Shown piece by piece: positions 10,200 through 22,028 of a stretch of 64,000 bases of DNA (position 1 is the first letter of the stretch; each line of letters starts with the position of its first letter). The translations under genes were made by a program, and so were the position numbers. The notes beneath the pieces were generated by a model. It did no database searches. It was given only the letters and a program-made list of their open reading frames with translations, and was not told the DNA's origin. Source of the DNA: Emergomyces orientalis (taxonomy: Eukaryota; Ascomycota; Eurotiomycetes; Onygenales; Ajellomycetaceae); contig MOWL01000088.1 in the NCBI GenBank assembly GCA_002110485.1, positions 62,001 to 126,000 on the forward strand. The letters are read 5' to 3'.

Positions 10200-12257
10200 C
10201 TATGATATAGGTAAACGAACGTCGAGCGCCCCAGTCATCGCCTTTATGTCTTCAAATAAGACCGCCGCAGGAGTGAAGTATGACACCCCCATGTCCATAT
10301 TCCCGGCAAACAAAAGGCCTACAAAGTTCGTCTCCTCGTCGAATACAAAAGACCCGGAGTCCCCTTCTGCCGAGAACCATAATCCTTTCTTGGGTGCTAC
10401 AGCTTCTTCCTTCGTCACAACCACGACTTTCTTGCCTTTATCAACAGTCTTCCATGATTCGAGGTGTACACTGCGCAGTCCTTGATATCTCCCGGTGGTC
10501 AAGTTTGTCCGACGACCAATTTTATACAAAGATGAGTCGTGAGAGATGTTCTCTTTGGAGGGTTGCCTCATGGGCTGCCCCGAAAACACGCCCAAACCCT
10601 CCTCATCCTCGTATGAACCAACTGGTGGGACCTTGAACTTATTGTTAGCAACACTAAACATGCATAGAAGCATTAGTTAATAAGAAAGGATTACTCACGC
10701 TATTATTACCAATACGAGATGAAACAACTTGGATCAGGGCCCAGTCTAGCTGTCTTCTGTCAGTATTGCGGGTCGTTCTATATCCGGAAGCTGCAAAAAC
10801 CCTCCCAAGGATCGAATTTCCAGTAGCGAAAAACTTTTCGGCTTTATCTTTGATGGCAAGAGACTTGTTTATTGCGGCTTCTGTACGTCGATAGGTTTCC
10901 TCATCACTCGGAATGATGAATTCATTGTTTGCCATGGCATCTTTTATGCGCTTCCGTAGCGATGATTTCATCCACTCTGCCTCTCTTTGCTTAATCATGT
11001 TCATTCTTTCCAGATGGTCCTTTAATGCCGGCAGATCTATACGGATATTGGCGATTTTGGCCTTGTTAACGGTTATTCCCTCTTCTCTCCATTCTTTGGT
11101 ATCTATTGATACATTAGCGCCTGTTCTTTTATAAAACATAGGTATGTAGATGGGGCTAAACTTGTTACGCAGGGTAATTACAACGGAGTAATTGCCTTGG
11201 TTTACTTACCTTTAGGCAATCCCGAAGAGTCGGTTCCCTCCTGCTCTTGCTCGATGCAGTGGTAGCATGTTAAACCAAAAGTACTCCACTGTTTAGTGTT
11301 AGGATGTAACAGCTGAAGAAAACCTCCAAATGTAGAACCACTAAAATCAGAACCATGAGGGCCAATGCTCATTCCCAGCTGTGCCTTCTGTTCCCAAGCA
11401 TTATCTGGAAGGACAACACTCCTAAGGTCCACATCGGTCGCTCGCCAAACGTAGCTTCGTAGGACTTCAACAGCAACATCCTGGAGACCTTCAGAGTCTA
11501 GCAAGGAAGTAATCCGATCTCGTTCTACCTTCCAAGTTTTTGGAGAATCCAGTGGGATGGTTAAAACAATAGTCGGGGGGTTGTTTTGGCGGTTTGGATT
11601 TGCACCTCTCCGAAAACACTCTAAGGATAGCCAACCTTCCATTCCGACAAGTTCACAAATACGTGTAGATAAGTCATGCCACTTGGAGTAGATTTTGTCA
11701 GTTTCGAATACAGGAAAGGTATATTGTTCCCGGCTTGCGCGTTCGTCAATAATTTCGATATTAAGGGTAGGCAAGTCGTTGGATTGGAAAAAGGTGCGGA
11801 TTTCAAGGCAAGCATCCAGCCATGACCTGTCTTGCTCGGTTCTGGTTGCTGAAACTACTACGGTCTCCGTATTTCCGCTGTCGTCGTACCTGGCAGATCG
11901 TCTGTCTATAAGATCCATATACTTCCAGTGGACTGAGTGACGGTCTAGCCGGTCAAGTATGTCCTGTTGGAACCGAGAATTCCACTTGGTGAAAACTGGA
12001 TGTTGCTGGGATACGGTAAAAGGCATGGCTGGAAGGGTACAGAGGTATGGGCCTCCGACGCGGAAATCTTCCACCCTTATGCCGCTCGTTGTTTCATCTG
12101 AATCTGAGCTGGATCCGGAAGACCTTTTCTGCCTTTTGGGGGCGGAAAGGGCACTTGGGGAGGTTGAAGAAAGCCCAAGGGATGGCACTGACGGAGAAGC
12201 GTAACAATCTTCACTGCTTCTGTTTGCAGCTCTTCTGGAAACAGCAACTGAAGCCAT
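10200..12257 (-). CDS. PA-clan (trypsin-fold) serine protease-like protein, fungal family of unknown role
   Basis: Predicted multi-domain protein of about 629 residues with a C-terminal chymotrypsin-fold peptidase. The three expected catalytic elements occur in order: His in GLTCYHCI (about residue 335), Asp in RQLDWALIQV (about residue 475), and Ser in AEGDSGSFVF (about residue 590). The N-terminal 70 residues are Ser-rich and disordered; residues about 75-300 hold a fungal region I do not recognise. No signal peptide or membrane segment is seen, so an intracellular role is likely. Exon 1 is 11210-12257; exon 2 starts at 11102 and ends near 10699. The most obvious last acceptor (AG at 10654-10655) would break the frame, while an AAG acceptor giving exon 3 at 10200-10637 keeps it; that junction is uncertain. 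The ATG at 12257 is the first in frame. The catalytic assignment is inferred from motif order; substrates are unknown. Confidence 0.75.
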
Positions 12258-13462
12258 CTTTATAGTCAATGATAAGAGACTTGAGATTAAAGATCAAGTA
12301 AAAAGGGGCGAGATCATCAAAGGAGGAGCATTATAGCCTTGCTGAGAGTTGTTTTGGTTGATCGAGAAAGTCTTTCAGTTGTTAAGAGGGAGAGAAAAGA
12401 GAACAGAGAGAAGAAGTGAAAGGGAAGAAGTGAAAGGGAAGAAGTGAAAGGGAACTGAGTTATTTAGCTGCGGTTGCCTCGCCAGCAGCCAGCGACCATG
12501 GGGGAGCTGCGGATAGGGATGTATATCCATCCGTGGATGATATCCGAAGTAACCACCCAGGTAGGAAATGAGCAGCAACCCATTCCAAGGCTGAATATCG
12601 TTATTCTAAAGTCTATATCGAAAAATTTAGGTAACTAATAACGGTTTTGAAAGGTTCGGAAGCATCCCACAAAGTTAAACCATACTAGTATTGAACATGC
12701 TCCATCAAGGAAAAGATCGAATAAGCGTAGTAGGTAACTTGAACAGCAACACTTTTTGAAATGCGGAAGTGGTCCTCGTTCATCGCTACTAGTAGTGATC
12801 TATGTCACTCTGCTGTAAAAGCGGCTAGGCCAGGCACATGCTATTAGACTGTCAACCCACTGTGTATCAACTTAGAGTCCCTTAGTCTCCAAGGGCGTCG
12901 TCCTTTTTGGCGTAGTGGTTAAAAGTCTCACACATGCTTCGGCAGGTACGAAGAAGAATAAATAAAGCTCAGTGGTTTGTTCTTCTCCGTTCCCCACTAC
13001 AATTTTGACGCGCGTTTAATTTTGCTCCACTATCAACTAGTAGTAACTATCCAGGAATGCACTCCTGTCACCGCGGTAATCCCTACTATAAACCAGATGT
13101 ACCTTAAGTACTTTTCACCGAAAAACAAAGGAAAAGGAAAAAAAGAAATCAAATCGTCCTGAAGGCAACAAGTTGGGGTATAACAAATTTATAATCTATG
13201 TATCCAACATAAGGAGTGGAAACCAAAGTCGCTAGTATAGTATACATACTAGGCTAGATAGTACTAGTACTACGGAGTATATACCTGTTAGATTGCGCGA
13301 GTTCATTGGAATACCCGTGGCAATACGCAAACCAATCTTCCACCTTCTTCTATTTGCCGGCTATGGGAGTTCATTACATTTATACAAAGAACTCTTATTA
13401 TCAATCCCACCCTTGACGCGCCTAACGCAATCACCAACATGAACCCTCTTTTTACTGTAGAA
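12258..13462. other. Intergenic region
   Basis: Contains the promoter side of the protease-like gene, the tandem repeat, and AT-rich sequence with CTAGTA-type words around 13230-13280. No coding region could be supported. Confidence 0.6.
12412..12453. repeat. Three perfect copies of a 14-bp tandem repeat
   Basis: The unit AGAAGTGAAAGGGA occurs three times without a mismatch, about 155-195 bp upstream of the protease-like gene, in its presumed leader or promoter. Confidence 0.95.
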
Positions 13463-15284
13463 TCACCATTCCTCCTCATTTCCATCATTTCCATCATCTA
13501 CCACAGTCCCAGCACTAGGTATATACTCCATAACCCCCACCACCTCTTTCAACCTAGGAAAACAGTCCGTTTTCCGATCCATCAACTCTGAAATCATAGT
13601 CGACCATCTCTGCCCGGCTTCACCGCGCATGTATCCGCGAATGCACAGGAATTCAAGGTTGGGTGGTAACCTGTCAATCAACCGGCGACGAGCCGGTGAT
13701 GGGGATGAGAATGGGGACGACAAGGGGGGTGATTCAGTTGTCAATGCAGACTTATATCTCCACACTTGCTGCTGTTCTTCCTCCTCGAGGTAGTTCTCCT
13801 CCCAGTAATCTGCAAACTTCACCTCATTCCTATCCGGGCCTAGGAGCAAGTTAACCCCGATACTGAGATGTGTAAGGGCCGTAAAGCCATGTAGTGATCC
13901 GATAGAGCTAGCAACTTCGAGAGCAGGACTCGTTTCCTGTTCAATGTTTTGGCTGTGTCTAGCCATTGCGATATTGGCAGGAGGGGCAGTCATAGGGGCC
14001 GTCACTGGAGGCATTGGCGTGGTACTCTGGCTGTCATGAACACTCCCGCAACTGTAAGAACGTCGTCCACATTCATCCGCGTCGATGTCCAAAACACGCA
14101 GTGTGGATTTATGCACCCGCAGATCGTGACCCAATATGGTAGGATCGATACGATACTGCGGTGCAGATGCATCGTAGGAATACAGGTCTCCGGTACTATA
14201 CTTCAACTCTTCGAGGGCTTTGGGGGGTTTAATAATGGTCGTGAGGAGCTCCGATGCGATGTTGCATCGGATGAGATGAATCTTGGAAACATTTGACTCA
14301 GTAGCTCTAGCCATCGGCTTAGGGCTGTCGGGAGACTGGGGATAGTCGGTAGTACGGAGTCGCGAGATAGTTAATCCCTCAACCCTTAACATACCCAAGG
14401 ACGGAAGCTGATGGCAGCTCGCGAGAAATCTCAGCATGACATGATTCGTGGTACGATGCGAGCCAAAGACGCTGACATGGCGCAGATTCCGCAGGCACTT
14501 GGATTGCGCAGAGTCATTGATGATACGGAAGAGATTGATGACAGTTTCTGAAGTTTCTGGGGAAAATTCCAGGAACTTAAGATTCGGGAATACCACCGGG
14601 AATAGCGAGGCAGCGGAGAGAAAAAAGCCTTTTTGCGGGAATCTCTTTTTTTTTATCTTTTACCGGTAAAGATAAATATCAAAATTAGCGAGAAGCACAA
14701 CCAAAAGAAGCGAAAGGGTATACGCTCCTTCACCCCTTAAACCCTCCCATCCCCCGGGGCCCTCCATTATGGATCTTTCTTACCGACAGACACAGGGAGT
14801 CTTCATGCTTCCCATACAGAAAAGATCGTATCACACCATCCAGGTAATATGGTACATAACCCCACTTGCGATTAGGATGTTCTTGCATCACGACTTCCTT
14901 AGTGTTTTCCCGATCGTAAAAGTCAATCTCCCGAGCAACATCCAAGATGAGCCTATACTCCTCAGCATCCCAATTCCATTCGGTCATGGTCAGCCGTCGC
15001 ATCAAATACCTTCCTGGACAAGGAATATCTATCTCCAGCTGCTCAGCATACAAGCCAAGAAAGCGATTCCGGAGAATTGACATGAAGAACTGATACACGT
15101 CGCTTAAATTCTGGCCCACGGTGAGACGGATTCGATGGAATGGGCGGATCCGCTGCAGCTGAGCTGCGGCGAGCTCGGAGAAGCGGCGGCATTGTAAACT
15201 CAATGAGATGAGATCGCTTGCGGAGGTTAAATTGCTGATTATTTCGAGAATTATCTCTGGAGGGAGGGAGCCGAGGGAAGCCAT
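13463..15284 (-). CDS. F-box protein
   Basis: Predicted substrate adaptor of an SCF ubiquitin ligase. The N-terminus shows a clear F-box (LPPEIILEIISNLTSASDLI, then LSLQCRRFSELAA, residues about 7-42), which in this superfamily binds Skp1. The rest lacks an obvious repeat family but has short leucine-rich blocks (FPNLKFLEF, LRNLRHVSVFG, TALTHLSIGV, LPPNLEFLCIRGY) spaced as in fungal F-box/LRR-like proteins. Exon 1 is 14784-15284, ending at a strong GTAAGA donor. Exon 2 begins near 14630-14660 with the exact acceptor unresolved and runs to the stop at 13463. The joined length is about 550 residues. The intron contains a near-palindrome centred on ACCGGT at about 14652-14676. The C-terminus is acidic (DDGNDGNEEEW). 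The target is unknown. Confidence 0.8.
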
Positions 15285-16537
15285 TTTTTCTTTTCTTTTT
15301 TCTTTTTTTTTTTTAAAGAAAAGAAAATTTTCCGTTCAGATATATGATATAACCGTTGTCTTTCCTGGCGAAAAGGTTCTTGGACTTAGTTAATTCTCTC
15401 CGGGTCGCTTTTGCAGCTGGTTGCATCCAACGTCTTCAAAATAACAGAATATCATCGAGCATGCCAACAGAAACGTCTGATAATCCGATATAGAATAAAT
15501 ATTTGCCTTGGCTGGTCCCGGTTAGGTCACCGACTTCAGGTCTGTTTCCCCGATGTTAGTTCGTCCCAAGGTTATATCAACTCTCGATGCTTTAAAAAAA
15601 AAAAGGACATAGGGCAGGCATAGATCAGGGAATTCTCTAGCATAATACAAATGAGCTGAATTTAGTAGGGAGTTGGCGTTATTTTGGCATTGAGAACCAT
15701 GCCCATGTAAATGAAGAGGTGTCAGGTAAATCGAGAGGTGATTTTACGCCAGCTGACCCCTGTTTATAATACTATTCTCCCAATGGATGAGCCCAATCAA
15801 TGCACACAGAGCATCAACCGCTCAATTAATCATCAAATCATGAATTAATTGAATCATCACATCTGTTTTTGGTTATGTTTTTTATTAGTAGGAATACTGC
15901 CATCAATATATCAAGGCGAGTAGAAACAACTTGAGTTAAAATTTTTAGAGTAAATAACATGTAAAAAAATAAATAAAAAATAAAAAAAGGGGAAATTTGC
16001 ATTCTAATTTTGTAGTTTATGTCAAGCACCAGGGAACGGGATTTTGTGGGGAAAAAAAGGAAAAGAAAGAGAAAATTTGGCAAATAGACATCAACTCAAT
16101 CAGAGGCGTAAAATTGAATGTGTAAGAGGAGAGGGGAAGGGGTGACGGCTGAAAAAAAAAAAAAAAAAAAGCAAGGGACACTTGCAGAATATGTAGCTGA
16201 CATTCCCGAACAGAGGAGGCAAAAAGATACATTTTTGATAACAGAAGTGTATAGCAAATGTCCTGAGACTTTAAGAGCGAAACTGGGGTGTTGTTTAATC
16301 TTCTAAAACTGAAAATACCATGAGAAAAATTGAGACATGGTTAGGGGATGCAAGAATGCACATGGGAGAGGGAAAAGAAAAATCAAAAGAAAAAAGACCG
16401 GGAGGGGAGGGGCGGGGAATAGCTTACCATTAGGTATAATGGGGTAGTGTAGGCAGTCTGATCATCATATCCCATATCCCAGAATACAGAAAGGAAAAAG
16501 GAAAAAAGAGAGAGAGAGAGAAGGAGAAGAAAAAAAA
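15285..16537. other. Intergenic region
   Basis: Promoter side of the F-box gene and the 3' side of the eIF3j gene. It has several A- or T-rich homopolymers (for example about 16153-16170) and a (GA)n run near 16507-16521. No gene seen. Confidence 0.6.
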
Positions 16538-17721
16538 TCACATAAAATCATCATCATCCAAATCATCCCCATCATACGCCGTAATATCCGCTCCACGACC
16601 GCCCCCAACATCCCTCCCAACAACAACACTCGTCTTCGTCTTCGCCGCCTTACTCTTCTTCCCACCCTTGTCCGCCGCCTTCTCCTCCTTCAACTTCTCA
16701 TTCCCCACCGCCGTCAACGCACTAGCAATCTTCTTAATATCTCCACTCGACAACTCCTTCACAAGTTTTTTCGAAAAATCCTGCGCCCACAGCGCATACT
16801 GCGGCTTCTTCGACTGCGCCGTTAACAGCGGGATCAGCGCCTCTGTCAGCTCTGCAAACTGCGTCTTGGTACCGGGTTTGAAGAGCGGGAGGGCAGAGAG
16901 GTCTATGGATTTCGTTGGGTCTGATTTGTCGCTGATGACCACTGCTGCCTTGGGGATTGTAGAACGGGTGCGGTTCAGGTCGAGGTCGCCGATGAGGTCT
17001 TCGGCGTGCGCGAGGTCAGCGTCCTGTTCTGTGCGTCGAAGGCGGGCGCGTTGGGCGGCCTCGTCTTCGTCATCGTCTTCGTCGTCATCGTCGTCGCTGG
17101 ATCGTTGTTCGCGCCGTCGCTGTTCCCTGCGCTCTTGTATCCGTTGGGCTTTTGATTTTTTGTTTGCGAGTGCTTCAGCTTCCGCTTTTGCTTTCTCTGC
17201 GGCGGCTTTGGCGGCCTTTTCGCGCTCGACTTCGGAGTCTTCAGCGGCTTCCCAGTCCTCGACTACCTACACATTTAAGATAAAAAATTAAAACTCAAGT
17301 TTAAAGTACGGTCTGGTAAAGGTAAAAGTTTTGCGCAACGATTATACACGGTGGACGAAAAGCACATACCTCATCACTATCTTCCTCATCATCGAACTTG
17401 CGTCTCTGGGTCGTAACTGCAACCAGCGGCGGGGAGGAAGGGGGAGTACTCTCCTCCTCATCGTCTATTTATATATTTTTTTAACAAAAAAGAGAAGTTA
17501 GCCCCGTGAACCTGCATATATATATGTATAAAATATCGAAACTAAAAATCTAAGCGGCATGGCATAGAATGTTCCCTGGCCGCCATTTGGAACAGAGAAA
17601 ATAAAAAATAACCAAGAAAAAGAACAGATATATGACATCTTGCGGGATACAACAAACCCCTCCCTCCCTCCCTCTCTCCCCAAAAAAGTTATTTAGACAT
17701 ACCCCACTTTGAAGGCGCCAT
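16538..17721 (-). CDS. HCR1: Eukaryotic translation initiation factor 3 subunit J
   Basis: Predicted eIF3j/Hcr1, a small subunit loosely bound to eIF3 that acts on the 40S decoding centre during initiation and in ribosome recycling. The N-terminus MAPSKW is typical of the family. An acidic stretch, then a Lys/Ala/Glu-rich coiled coil with QRIQERREQRRREQR, is followed by the conserved core LSALPLFKPGTKTQFAELT and WAQDFSKKLVKELSSGDIKK, and an acidic C-terminus GDDLDDDDFM. Exon 1 is only about 19 nt (17703-17721); at least two more introns lie near 17480-17700 and 17275-17370. The stop is TGA at 16538-16540. Product length is about 265 residues, normal for the family. Confidence 0.92.
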
Positions 17722-18289
17722 GGCCTGCTGAAAACCCGTTGTTGGCAAGAGGGGTAGCTCTGTGCTCTGTGTGATATGTGTTGTGTGCGGTTTATCGATA
17801 AGGAGACTGGCTGTTGAGCAGCAGCAGCGCGACGGGGAGAAGGAAGCAGATTGCTGATATATATGTGCGTGGTTGTGTTGTGTGTTTGTGTGTGTTGAGA
17901 AAGCAAGTTTTTTTTTCTTTTTTTTTTTTTCGTATTAGTGCCAGATATTTCAAATTCCCATCTTTATTTTTTTTTATGTGGTTTCTTTTTTTCGCTGCCC
18001 AAAGAAACCCCGAAAGGCCCTTTTTTTTTGGCGGCGGCGGGGGAATTGCACGTGCCTTCAAGGCGGGCACTGAGATGGGCTAAGCCTGTTTTGGTAAGCA
18101 GCAGCCATTAGGTACCTACTAGGTACCCGGACAGAGTACTAGCTAGTTAAGGGGGATATTTCTGGGTATCAAGAGGGGGGAATATATTTAAACACACGGC
18201 TGCTGTGCTGTATATGTAGTTGGAGTGATCAACCCAGGAAAATACATTATTTAAAATTGATATTGTACTGTTCATCTTCACAACAGAAG
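17722..18289. other. Intergenic region with a GCACGTGC palindrome
   Basis: Contains the eIF3j promoter (from 17722) and the 3' end of the HNH gene. A perfect 8-bp palindrome GCACGTGC lies at 18048-18055, matching the CACGTG core bound by bHLH factors. Otherwise it is homopolymer-rich. Confidence 0.55.
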
Positions 18290-19967
18290 TTACCATTGCA
18301 CTGGCAAAAAAACAAACAAAAAAGGTCTAAGGAAAAAATCATTGATTAAGGCTTTAGCGTATTCAGCAGCAGTAAATCCTCCAAATTCGTACCGCCACCC
18401 GGCGCAAGACATCCGATCTCTTCCACATCTGTCACAAGCTGCTCCCAAATATTCTTCCATTCCCGATGCGTGCACAATTTTTGCAAGCGCGGGGCTGGGG
18501 AGCTCGATGGCATTATCTCCATCACCGCCATGCTTTTCGAAGGGCAACGAGTCCAGGTCCATTTGGACCGCCCTGTGGAGCCGGGAGGACGCGATGTAAT
18601 ACGCGATGCCTATTGCCTAGCAGGAGTATGTTATACTGGTTTAGCTCGCCCTGGTGGACAAAAAGGTCAGTCGAGCTGTGTTGAATGCCAGCCTGTGGAA
18701 AACATAGGAGGGTTGCCTCACCGTCGGCTCGAAGGATATAGCAAAAGAACCAAAGGCGATGTGTGCGTAGGACCATAGCGTCATGAGATTCTTTGGGTCA
18801 TTGACTTCCCCTGGGCCAATCCCGATCTCCGGGAAAATTTTCTTCAAAGTGGCCCCAAATCTGCGAGATTTGGCGCTCCTAAGAGGATACTTAGTAAACG
18901 CTATTGAAATATATTAACCAATGCTGACAGACCTGTTGTTTTCTCCACCTGCTCAAGGAGAATGGGATAATATGACAGAGTTGTGTTTTCGCAGTGGTCT
19001 CGTTTGGGGCCATAAGTTTCGCAGCATCGCAATCAACAACCCCGGTGGCCATGCAACGGTAATTGTCCCGTTGAAAGCACAGCTTCTTGAGGTGAGCCTG
19101 GTCCTTTCGACTTACTGGCTGATCCATTGTAGCCGCCACTTTCTCCACTTCTTCCTCGTTGTCATCGAAAGGAGAGTGAGAAGTGGGCGGGCTGGCGCCG
19201 CGAGCTCGCACTAAATAGCAATTTGCAAGTCAGAAACCCTGGCAGAAATTTTACAGGATCAAAGGAGAATTGGGCTGCCAAGGCCTACTTGGTATTAAAA
19301 TCTCAGTTTTGAGGTGCTGGCTAAGGTTGTAAAGCGTTTTATGATTATTTCCTGTATTCACGATAAAGTCTGCAAGTGTCGCTTTTCCTTGTCCAGGCCA
19401 GAAACGAAGAAAGCTGGATAGCACATCTTGTGTGCGGTCTTCGTCATTTCTGGGTTGGTAGCTCTCAACGATTTGTTCTGCTTCATGCTCATTAAGCTTA
19501 TTTGGAACACTGCTGAATGAACTTTGGTCACTGAAAAATTTGGCAACAGATCCCATGCGGGATAGCACGAGTTTCGTTTTAATGTTGATGCCATGCGTTC
19601 GGGTGGCTTGCAAATACGCTTCGAAGCTGGTAGGCTAGTTTATGTTCATCTCGTGGTAACTTTAAGATGCTCCAATAATAAAAACGTACTGGCCTCTCTC
19701 GAGCAAGAATAGTGGAGAACGCTTGTCAAGCAAGGGTTTAGTCCAAGCTAAATTTTTGCCTCTGGGCCGAAGGACGTACGGGAAGATGATAATGGGTGGG
19801 AAAAAGGCTTTGCGTCTTGATTGCAACAATCGAAAAGCTGAAGGGCGTTGTGCGAACAGCACAAGGGTCTGATTGCGAAGACATTGAAAGATAGGCTGAG
19901 GCTTAGTCCTTGGGCGTAAATTGAAATAAAAGAGGATCTTGTTCTTAATCGCTACTAGACAAAACAT
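18290..19967 (-). CDS. HNH endonuclease-domain protein (HNH_2 type)
   Basis: Predicted protein with a fungal HNH nuclease domain: FQRDNYRCMATGVVD followed about 20 residues later by CHIIPFSL. The Cys-x-x-Thr-Gly and the CHI element give the usual metal and catalytic positions of HNH_2 domains. The N-terminal exon from ATG at 19967 contains GKNLAWTKPLLDKRSPLFLL, joined across a short intron to KTKLVLSRMGSVAKFF, a region known to precede the HNH domain in these fungal proteins. The C-terminal exons (from about 18847 to the stop at 18290) hold a helical region with CDRCGRDRMSCAGWRYEF. Introns near 19690, 19215-19250, 18880-18960, 18690 and 18610-18655 are needed; junctions at the HNH exon 3' end are not resolved, and a broken gene cannot be excluded. 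Biological role is unknown. Confidence 0.7.
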
Positions 19968-20362
19968 AGTAGATCTGAAAGAATGGATGATCGACACGAG
20001 TCACGTGAGTGTCTGGTCCGACTGCCTGACGATGCGAACAGGGCGAAAATTATATTACGAAAGTGGTATTGAATTCCAATTGACTACATAATGTAACTTG
20101 CATTTTATAAAGCTGTTCACATCTCTTCTTCCTTTTTCTTCTTGTGTTTTCTTTCTCTTTTATCCTTTTGTTTTCATCTACTCTCAGTCTCCCAGCTAAA
20201 TCACATGGAAAGAAGTTATGGCAAGAAAAGAAAAGCTTCCACTGAAGTCATCCGTATATGCCAGCCCATCATGTTATTTTGTACTCCATAAATTACGCTC
20301 TGACAACTTTTTCATATCACTGATCCCCATTAAAATAGCTTCCCCCCTCCATCTAACCTAAA
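19968..20362. other. Intergenic region between HNH gene and enolase
   Basis: Promoter side of the HNH gene and 3' side of the enolase gene. T- and CT-rich stretch at about 20120-20190. No gene seen. Confidence 0.6.
20001..20008. promoter_or_regulatory. TCACGTGA E-box palindrome upstream of the HNH gene
   Basis: A perfect 8-bp palindrome with the CACGTG core lies 34 bp upstream of the HNH start codon. bHLH regulators bind this core in fungi; use in vivo is inferred. Confidence 0.4.
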
Positions 20363-22028
20363 CTAGATCTCCACAGCCCCTCTAAACTTCTCCCCCGCAT
20401 ACACCGCATTAGCTCCCAATTCCTCCTCAATCCTCAAAATCTGATTAAGCTTCGCCAACCGCTCCGAGCGCGCGGGGGCGCCCGTCTTAATCTGGCCCGC
20501 GCGCAGACCAACGACAATATCGGCAATGGTGACATCCTCCGTCTCGCCGGAGCGGTGGGAGACCATGACACCCCACCCGGCAGCGTAGGAGTCCTTGGCG
20601 GCCTGTATGGATTCGGTTAGGGTGCCGATTTGGTTTACTTTCAGGAGGAGGGCGTTGCAGGATTTGAGCTCGATGGCTTTCTTGATGCGGATGGGGTTTG
20701 TGACAGTTAGGTCGTCGCTGTGCGTGGGGGGGGAGGGAGGTTTTCGTGTTAGTGTATTATATTCTTGCAAGTTAATGAATGGGGATTAGGGGGTTGGAGA
20801 TTTTAATAAAACATACCCGACAATCTGGAAATCAGACGTCTTGAAAAAATAGCTCCAGGCCTCCCAGTCATCCTCAGCGAAGGGATCCTCAATGCTGACG
20901 ATGGGATACTTGCTAGCCAATTGTTTATACAGATCCGCCAGCTGCTCATACGTGAGCCATTTGCTCTTATCGCTATCCGGGTTTTTGAAGTCGAGATCAT
21001 ACTTCTTCTCGTCGGCTTTGTAGAACTCGCTCGAGGCGACGTCGAGAGCGATCTTGATCTTGCCGGTGTATCCAGCCTGTTCGATGGCGTCGGTGATCAG
21101 GTCGAGAGCCTCTTCGGGAGTTTGGATGTCCGGGGCAACACCTCCCTCATCGCCAACATTACCGGCAGATTGGCCGTACTTCGTCTTGGCGAGGGATTTC
21201 AGTTTGTGATATACCTCCGAGCCTTGGCGCAGAGCCTCGGAAAATGAAGGGGCGGTGCTATTGAAAATCAGCATCGATTACACACTACCACTATCTGAAA
21301 TTGGGATGTGTAGCTTTACCTTGGAACAATCATGAATTCCTGGAAAGCCAAACGGCCACCAGCGTGGGAACCACCGTTAAGCACATTCTGGAACGGAACA
21401 GGGAGGACATATGGCTTTTTGGTGCCGGCAAGGTCGGAAACGTGGGCGTAGAGGGGGACGCCCTTCTCAGCAGCACCAGCCTTGGAAACGGCCAAACTGA
21501 CACCGAGGATGGCGTTGGCACCCAGCTTAGCCTTGTTCGGGGTTCCGTCGAGCTTGATCAGGAAGTCATCAACCTTGGACTGGTCCTTGACATCGATGTT
21601 CGCCTTGATGAGAGCTGGACCAATGACTTCATTGACGTTCTTGACGGCGTTCAACACACCTATTCCAACGCACAAAATATAGTTCATATCAGTAATTGAA
21701 CTTGCTGAAATGAGGAGATTGGGGGGTGTTTTTTTTTTGTTTTTCTTTCTTTGGGCTGTTTATGCGTACCCTTTCCAAGCCACTTGGTCTTGTCGCCATC
21801 ACGAAGCTCACAAGCTTCATGTTGGCCTGTTCAATTAAACACTTGTCAGCGTATTCTACCTTCGAAGAAGCCGTGGTTATCGGGAGAGCATATATATATA
21901 TTACCAGTCGAGGCACCGGATGGGACAATGGCACGGTGAAGGCCAGTTTCAGTCACGATATCGACCTCAACGGTGGGGTTTCCGCGAGAATCGTAGACGG
22001 AGCGGGCGTGGACCTTGGTAATAGCCAT
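20363..22028 (-). CDS. ENO1: Enolase
   Basis: Predicted phosphopyruvate hydratase converting 2-phosphoglycerate to phosphoenolpyruvate in glycolysis; cytosolic. The N-terminus MAITKVHARSVYDSRGNPTV is diagnostic. The family signature follows: GANAILGVSLAVSKAGA, NVLNGGSHAGGRLAFQEFM, GNVGDEGGVAPDI with the conserved Glu, IALDVASSEF and SIEDPFAEDDWEAW with metal-binding Asp and Glu, the LLKVNQIGT Lys/Asn loop and GVMVSHRSGETEDV. It ends in GANAVYAGEKFRGAVEI. Exons fit phase at 21905-22028, 21770-21826, about 21310-21659, about 20815-21260, and 20363 to about 20715. Predicted length is about 438 residues, normal for enolase. It is transcribed divergently from RPT4. Confidence 0.97.

Noticed and set aside
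12908..12945. A-box-like TGGCGTAGTGG
   Set aside because: No B box at the right distance and no cloverleaf; possibly a chance match or a very old tRNA relic.
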